A stretch of 18,691 bases of DNA, from NCBI GenBank assembly GCA_900549885.1, contig URQA01000040.1, positions 1-18,691 of the forward strand, read 5' to 3'. This document shows, piece after piece, positions 14,346 through 18,691 of this stretch. This DNA comes from an uncultured Eubacteriales bacterium. GTDB taxonomy: Bacteria > Bacillota > Clostridia > Oscillospirales > Oscillospiraceae. A model generated the notes under the pieces. The model was not told the DNA's origin. It worked only from the letters and a program-made list of their open reading frames with translations, and did no database searches. The number at the start of each line of letters is the position of its first letter. The first letter of the stretch is position 1. The position numbers were made by a program, and so were the translations under genes.

Positions 14346-15491
14346 TTAGCTCAAGGTTATAAAACGGCTCAGAATGGCCGCCAACTCCGCCCGGGTGGTT
14401 CTGCCCTGCGGGTCCAATCCCTGGTCCCCGCCCTGGAACAGATCTTCTTCCACCGCCCAGCGCATACCGCGGCTGGCCCAATGGGCCACTTGATCGCCGT
14501 CCGGGAATTGGGACAGCCCATCTCCAGACACTGCTGGCGACCCTGCATAACGGTACAGCATCACTGCCGCCTGCTCCCGGGTAATCACGCCCTCCGGATT
14601 TGCCCCATCCGATACCCCCGCGGACACTGCCCAAGCCATTCCCTTTTCATACCAGGTTCTGCCTCCGGCGGTATCCACCCCGTCCATCCGAGCCAGAATG
14701 GTCATCAGCGTTCCCCGGGTGACGGTCCCGTCTGGGTCAAAGCCCTGCCCAGTCCCGTTCATCAGCCCCTCCTGACACGCCAGAGCCACACTGTCATAAA
14801 ACCAATCGCTTTTCTTCACATCCGGGAATGGACTGACCCAAGGCTTGCGCCGGAAGTCTACGGACACTGTCACCCGGCTGCCGGGCTGCTTAAAGGCCCA
14901 TGTCCCGTCTTGATGCCGGCGCACGGAAACCGCTCGGCCGCTCTGGTCCACGGCCGAAACCTCCGCTACTTCATACCCCACATTGGGAACTGCGGAAATG
15001 GTCACAATGCTCCCCTCGGTGGGTTCTGACGGAAATACTGTGGTGGTGCCGCCCTCTGTCTTTTTCACCACTGGGGGGTAAGTGTCCGCAGATGAGCCAG
15101 ACTGCTTCACCACCACAACACAGGACGCTGTGAAGCCGCTTTTTGCAACGGAGGCCGTTATCACCGTCTGCCCGGCCCCTACAGCTGTGACCATACCGCT
15201 GCCGTCCACTGCAGCCACCCGCTCATCGCTGGAAGCCCAAGTCACTGTCTGTTCCGAGGCGTTGACGGGATGGACCTGAGCCGTCAGAACAGCGCTGCTG
15301 CCTACATTCAAAGTAAGCGAGGTAGGACTCAGGCTGATGCCTGTGACCGGTACCTTTGAGGCAGCCTCTCCGGCGATGACATCGCCCGGGGAAATGCCGC
15401 CATTTTCTTCTGCGGCTAGCACCGGCACAGCTCCCAGCGTCAGAATCAGGGCCAGTCCCATGATCCAACTAGCAAGACGGTATCGCTTCAT
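14346..15491 (-). CDS. Secreted SLH-domain protein with bacterial Ig-like (BIG2) domain
   Basis: This 381-aa protein has a signal peptide of about 27 residues (MKRYRLASWIMGLALILTLG, cleavage near LAA-EEN). A BIG2-type Ig-like domain spans about 48-128 (VTGISLSPTSLTLNVGSSAV, VTWASSDERVAAVDGSGMVT). A bacterial-repeat-like segment spans about 140-215 (SEPTEGSIVTISAVPNVGYE). Three SLH repeats run from about 218 to the end (FPDVKKSDWFYDSVALA, ITREQAAVMLYRYAG, TTRAELAAILSRF). It would attach to secondary wall polymers and display the Ig-like domain. The second and third SLH repeats are nearly the same as in the neighbouring SLH gene (both read TWYEKGMAWAV and MLYRYAGSPAVSGD), so the two are paralogues. 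AGGAGG precedes the ATG. Confidence 0.92.
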   Translation of the reverse strand: MKRYRLASWIMGLALILTLGAVPVLAAEENGGISPGDVIAGEAASKVPVTGISLSPTSLTLNVGSSAVLTAQVHPVNASEQTVTWASSDERVAAVDGSGMVTAVGAGQTVITASVAKSGFTASCVVVVKQSGSSADTYPPVVKKTEGGTTTVFPSEPTEGSIVTISAVPNVGYEVAEVSAVDQSGRAVSVRRHQDGTWAFKQPGSRVTVSVDFRRKPWVSPFPDVKKSDWFYDSVALACQEGLMNGTGQGFDPDGTVTRGTLMTILARMDGVDTAGGRTWYEKGMAWAVSAGVSDGANPEGVITREQAAVMLYRYAGSPAVSGDGLSQFPDGDQVAHWASRGMRWAVEEDLFQGGDQGLDPQGRTTRAELAAILSRFITLS

Positions 15492-15582
15492 TCCAGGCGC
15501 CTCCTATCACAAGGGTACATAAAACCAAATTGTTTCTATAACAAATTACAAGTTTTGTCCGTACAAAATCAAGTATTATTTT

Positions 15583-15611
15583 ATTATACGAGAATTATGT
15601 CCCTCTTTCAA
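15583..15611 (-). promoter_or_regulatory. Sigma-A promoter of the BIG2/SLH gene
   Basis: On the minus strand, TTGAAA (15606-15611) and a perfect TATAAT (15583-15588) are separated by exactly 17 nt. Transcription would start near 15576, giving an A/T-rich leader of about 85 nt to the ATG at 15491. It is among the strongest promoters in the window, in keeping with a highly expressed surface protein. Confidence 0.82.
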
Positions 15612-15642
15612 CTGTTTTTCTCTCAGAGACAAAATGCGCGAA

Positions 15643-15678
15643 AAAGGCGGCCGGTTCTAAGCGGAACCGGCCGCCTTT
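15643..15678 (-). terminator. Rho-independent terminator of the 135-aa hypothetical gene
   Basis: AAAGGCGGCCGGTTC (15643-15657) pairs over 15 bases with GAACCGGCCGCCTTT (15664-15678), loop of six. Read on the minus strand it ends in TTTTT before CGCGC. It lies 75 bp after the stop codon at 15753 and just upstream of the SLH promoter, insulating the two units. Confidence 0.85.
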
Positions 15679-15752
15679 CAATCCGCTGCGGCCTGCGGCG
15701 CACAGCAAGGGTTTCCCTCTTTCCTCTGCCAAAGCTCCGCCTGTCTATGCCG

Positions 15753-16160
15753 CTACGCTCCTGACGCTCCCCGCTTCACAGCAGCCGACACGCTGCCCCC
15801 CTTTGCCTCCAGGTCTGCCCGGAGCTTGCGCAGCAGGGCGTTTACCGCCGACGCGGCGGACACCAGATCGTTGCGCTTATCCGCAGGACAGACGGCAGTG
15901 TCCAAAAACTGGTCGACTCTCCGGCGCTGGGCGTGGACCGCATAATAGAAAATCTCCAGGTCCTTGACCGCAAATCCGTCCTGTCCCTCCCCCGCCGCCA
16001 GGGCACGGCCGGCCTGCTGCACCTCGTCCAGCAGATTGGCCAATCCCTGCCGTTGCAGGGGGGCGCCGTTCTTCCGCAGCAGCGACTGAACCCGCTGCTG
16101 AAGCTCCTTCAGGCTGGAGTCTAAAAACGCAAGGTCAGCGGATGAATAAATTGCTTCCAT
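15753..16160 (-). CDS. Hypothetical protein, helical, 135 aa
   Basis: I do not recognise this protein. It begins MEAIYSSADLAFLDSSLKEL and is rich in Leu, Gln, Ala and Arg. Long predicted helices suggest a bundle or coiled coil: ELQQRVQSLLRKN, LANLLDEVQQAGRALAAG, DLEIFYYAVHAQRRRVDQFL and SAVNALLRKLRADLEAK. No signal peptide, membrane helix or metal-binding cysteine cluster is visible. The frame is open upstream through the PFOR terminator palindrome, so the ATG at 16160 with AAGGG 9 nt before it is the sensible start. It follows the pyruvate:ferredoxin oxidoreductase gene by 93 bp with a hairpin between and its own terminator after it. It may be expressed by read-through. Confidence 0.7.
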   Translation of the reverse strand: MEAIYSSADLAFLDSSLKELQQRVQSLLRKNGAPLQRQGLANLLDEVQQAGRALAAGEGQDGFAVKDLEIFYYAVHAQRRRVDQFLDTAVCPADKRNDLVSAASAVNALLRKLRADLEAKGGSVSAAVKRGASGA

Positions 16161-16193
16161 ATCGACAATCCCTTCTGCCCGATTCTTAAAAGC

Positions 16194-16221
16194 GCCCCGC
16201 CGGGGAATTCCCCGGCGGGGC
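16194..16221 (-). terminator. Terminator palindrome after pyruvate:ferredoxin oxidoreductase
   Basis: A perfect 28-base palindrome (GCCCCGCCGGGGAA and its exact complement, 14 bases per arm) folds into a 12-pair GC stem with an AATT loop. On the minus strand it is followed by GCTTTTAAG, a short T-run, so termination may be partial and allow read-through into the 135-aa gene. Confidence 0.72.
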
Positions 16222-16253
16222 ATACTCTGTCTAACGCTATGCCTTCTGCCTGC

Positions 16254-18691
16254 TTACTGCTCGTACAGGGCGATGAGCTTCTGCAGGTGCTCCCAGCGCT
16301 CCATAGCGGCCTTCTCATTGGCCTCGAACAGGGTCTCCGCCCGCTCGGGGAAAGACCGGGTAAGGGAGGAATAGCGGGCCTCGTTCATCAGGAACTCCCG
16401 GTAGCCGCCGGCGGGGGCCTTGGAGTCCAGGATGAAGGGGTTCTTGCCCTGCTCCTTCAGCATCGGGTTGTACCGGAACAAGTTCCAGTAGCCGCAGGCC
16501 ACGGCCTTCTTCATCTCTACCTGGCAGTTGGCCATGCCACCCTTGATGGAGTGCATCTCACAGGGGGCGTAGCCGATGATAAGGGAGGGGCCGGGATAAG
16601 CCTCAGCCTCGCGGATCGCGGTGAGGGTTTGGTTGGGATTGGCTCCCATGGCCACCTGGGCCACATAGACATAGCCGTACTGCATGGCGATCTCGCTCAG
16701 GCTCTTCTTGCCCATGACCTTACCGGCAGCGGCAAACTGAGCCACAGCGCCGATGTTGGTGGCCTTGGACGCCTGTCCGCCGGTATTGGAGTACACCTCG
16801 GTATCAAACACGAAGATGTTCACGTCCTCGCCGGAGGCGATGACATGGTCCAGTCCGCCATAACCGATATCATAGGCCCAGCCGTCGCCGCCGAAGATCC
16901 ACACGGACTTCTTGCTGAGGTAGTCCTTCTCATCCAAGATCTCCTTGGCCAGCTTGCAGGCGTCACAGTCACAGTAGACGGCACCAGCGGCCTTCAGGCT
17001 CTCCATATGGGCCTTGAAGCCCTCGGCGGCATCGCCGAACTTGGCTTTGCCCTCGTCGCTGTTGACGAAGGCCAGGCAGGCATCCACCGTCATCAGGGCC
17101 TCTTCCAGAGCCGCCACATAGTTCTTGGTGGCCTCGGCGTTGGCCACGCCGTCGCCCATGGTGTCCAGCCAAGCCTGGGCGGCTTCCTTCACCTCAGGCG
17201 CCGTATGGGGTACGTTCAAAAGTGCACGGGTCTTGTCCGCCAACCGCTCGCGGATGGTCTTCTGGCCCAACAGCAGACCCAGGCCGTGCTCGGCGTTGTC
17301 CTCAAACAGAGAGTTCGCCCAGGCGGGACCCTTTCCTGCCTTGTTGACGGTGTAGGGGCTGGTGGCCGCCGGTCCGCCCCAGATGGAGGAACAGCCGGTG
17401 GCGTTGGAAATATACATCCGGTCACCGCACACCTGGGTGACGAGGCGGGCATAGCTGGTTTCGGCACAGCCGGCACAGGAGCCAGAGAACTCCAGCAGCG
17501 GCTGCTTGAACTGGCTGTCTTTGATGGAGGTAATGCCCTGCATGTCGGCCTTGGGGGCGACTTCCTTGACCATATAGTCGAAGACCACCTGCTTGGGGGC
17601 CTCCTGCTCCAGAGGCACCATGGTCAGACTCTTGGTGGGGCAGATGCCCACACAGACGGAACAACCCATGCAGTCCATGGGGCTGACCGCCAGGGTATAC
17701 TTATAAACGCCCTTGCCCTTGCCAGCCTTGATGTCCACAATCTGGGCCGCGGCGGGAGCAGCTGCCGCCTCCTCCTCTGTGAGGGCGAAGGGACGGATGG
17801 TGGCGTGGGGACAGACATAAGAACACTGGTTACACTGGATGCAGGTTTCGGGATCCCAGGCGGGAACGGACACAGCCACGCCACGCTTCTCATAGGCGGA
17901 AGCGCCCTGGCAGAAGGTGCCATCCACATGGGGGACGAACTTGGACACGGGCAGGCTGTCGCCATCCATCTTGTCCACGGGCACCAGGATCTCCTCCACC
18001 ATCTCCACCAATTCCTTATTGCCTTCCAGCGCCTCAGCGGCGGCCTTGTCCTCGGCGTTGGCCCAGGAGGCGGGAACCTCCACCTTGGTGAAGGCGGTGG
18101 CACCCAGGTCGATGGCCTTGTGGTTCATGTCCACGATGTCCTGGCCCTTCTTCAGGTAGGATGCGGTGGCTGCGTCCTTCATATACTGGATGGCCTCGGC
18201 CTGGGGCATGACATTGGCCAGGGTGAAGAAGGCGGACTGGAGAATGGTATTCGTCCGCTTACCCATGCCGATCTCAATGGCCAGGTCAATGGCGTTGATG
18301 GTGTACAGTTGAATGTTGTTCTGGGCGATATACCGCTTGGAGGCGGCATCCAAATGGTGCTCCAGCTCCTCAAAGCTCCACTGGCAGTTGATGAGGAAGG
18401 TGCCGCCGGGCTTCACGTCCCGCACGATGGGGAAGCCCTTGGTGATATAGCTGGGCACATGGCAGGCCACAAAGTCGGCCTTATTGATATAGTAGGGGGC
18501 GCGAATGGCCTGGTCGCCGAAACGCAGGTGGCTGATGGTCACACCGCCGGTCTTCTTGGAGTCGTACTGGAAGTACGCTTGGACGTACTTGTCAGTGTGG
18601 TCGCCGATGATCTTGATGGAGTTCTTGTTGGCGCCCACGGTGCCGTCGCCGCCCAGACCCCAGAACTTGCACTCGATGGTGCCTTCCGCGG
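16254..18691 (-). CDS. nifJ: Pyruvate:ferredoxin (flavodoxin) oxidoreductase, N-terminal part beyond window
   Basis: PFOR oxidises pyruvate with CoA to acetyl-CoA and CO2 and reduces ferredoxin, the central step of clostridial fermentation. About 811 C-terminal residues are visible, out of roughly 1,170-1,190 usual for the family. Reading from the window edge: the gamma-domain segment ECKFWGLGGDGTVGANKNS; a ferredoxin domain with two [4Fe-4S] motifs, CIQCNQCSYVCPH and CMGCSVCVGICP (near 17,635-17,850); and the TPP domain. The TPP domain shows GCAGCAETSYARLV, NATGCSSIWGGP, IFGGDGWAYDIGYGGLDHV and DTEVYSNTGGQASK. The C-terminus ends LQKLIALYEQ. All cysteines expected for the clusters are present. 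No start codon is inside the window, as the frame runs off the edge. This marks an anaerobe. Confidence 0.97.
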   Translation of the reverse strand, partial: AEGTIECKFWGLGGDGTVGANKNSIKIIGDHTDKYVQAYFQYDSKKTGGVTISHLRFGDQAIRAPYYINKADFVACHVPSYITKGFPIVRDVKPGGTFLINCQWSFEELEHHLDAASKRYIAQNNIQLYTINAIDLAIEIGMGKRTNTILQSAFFTLANVMPQAEAIQYMKDAATASYLKKGQDIVDMNHKAIDLGATAFTKVEVPASWANAEDKAAAEALEGNKELVEMVEEILVPVDKMDGDSLPVSKFVPHVDGTFCQGASAYEKRGVAVSVPAWDPETCIQCNQCSYVCPHATIRPFALTEEEAAAAPAAAQIVDIKAGKGKGVYKYTLAVSPMDCMGCSVCVGICPTKSLTMVPLEQEAPKQVVFDYMVKEVAPKADMQGITSIKDSQFKQPLLEFSGSCAGCAETSYARLVTQVCGDRMYISNATGCSSIWGGPAATSPYTVNKAGKGPAWANSLFEDNAEHGLGLLLGQKTIRERLADKTRALLNVPHTAPEVKEAAQAWLDTMGDGVANAEATKNYVAALEEALMTVDACLAFVNSDEGKAKFGDAAEGFKAHMESLKAAGAVYCDCDACKLAKEILDEKDYLSKKSVWIFGGDGWAYDIGYGGLDHVIASGEDVNIFVFDTEVYSNTGGQASKATNIGAVAQFAAAGKVMGKKSLSEIAMQYGYVYVAQVAMGANPNQTLTAIREAEAYPGPSLIIGYAPCEMHSIKGGMANCQVEMKKAVACGYWNLFRYNPMLKEQGKNPFILDSKAPAGGYREFLMNEARYSSLTRSFPERAETLFEANEKAAMERWEHLQKLIALYEQ

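Overview
The window looks like chromosomal DNA of an anaerobic, endospore-forming, GC-rich Firmicute, most plausibly a gut Oscillospiraceae (Flavonifractor/Lawsonibacter/Intestinimonas type). The signs are a V/A-type ATP synthase operon, the sporulation gene spoIIR, pyruvate:ferredoxin oxidoreductase, SLH-domain surface proteins, and AGGAGG-type ribosome binding sites throughout. The taxon is inferred from gene content, not from a marker gene.

Layout. (1) 1-3644, minus strand: the start of a V-type ATPase operon, in transcription order a small H/G-type stalk subunit, subunit C, subunit I and subunit K (cut by the window edge). A 35-codon reading frame sits between C and I, and a long hairpin-rich leader precedes the operon. 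(2) 4032-7785, plus strand: a strong promoter followed by an Lrp/AsnC regulator, a class I aminotransferase, a ThrH-type phosphoserine phosphatase and a DUF1015 protein. This looks like one amino-acid metabolism operon, perhaps serine-related. (3) 7786-8117: a gene-free stretch with a long imperfect inverted repeat, possibly a dispersed repeat. (4) 8118-9640, plus strand: ispE, then a terminator that runs up to the start codon of spoIIR and contains a candidate sigma-F promoter. (5) 9696-11816: an ECF transporter S component and, divergent from it, a MocR/GabR-type regulator whose PLP-binding lysine position holds arginine. (6) 11876-15491, minus strand: two secreted SLH proteins in tandem with different outer domains and near-identical SLH anchors. 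(7) 15753-18691, minus strand: an unrecognised 135-aa protein and the C-terminal two thirds of pyruvate:ferredoxin oxidoreductase.

How the parts relate. Most is core anaerobe physiology: ion-pumping ATPase, isoprenoid precursor synthesis, pyruvate oxidation, sporulation signalling and cell surface. I found no phage, transposon, CRISPR or defence system. The observations most worth checking are regulatory: the promoter nested inside the ispE/spoIIR terminator, the structured ATPase leader, the Lys-to-Arg MocR regulator beside a vitamin-type transporter, and the small frame with ATGA overlaps at both ends in the ATPase operon.
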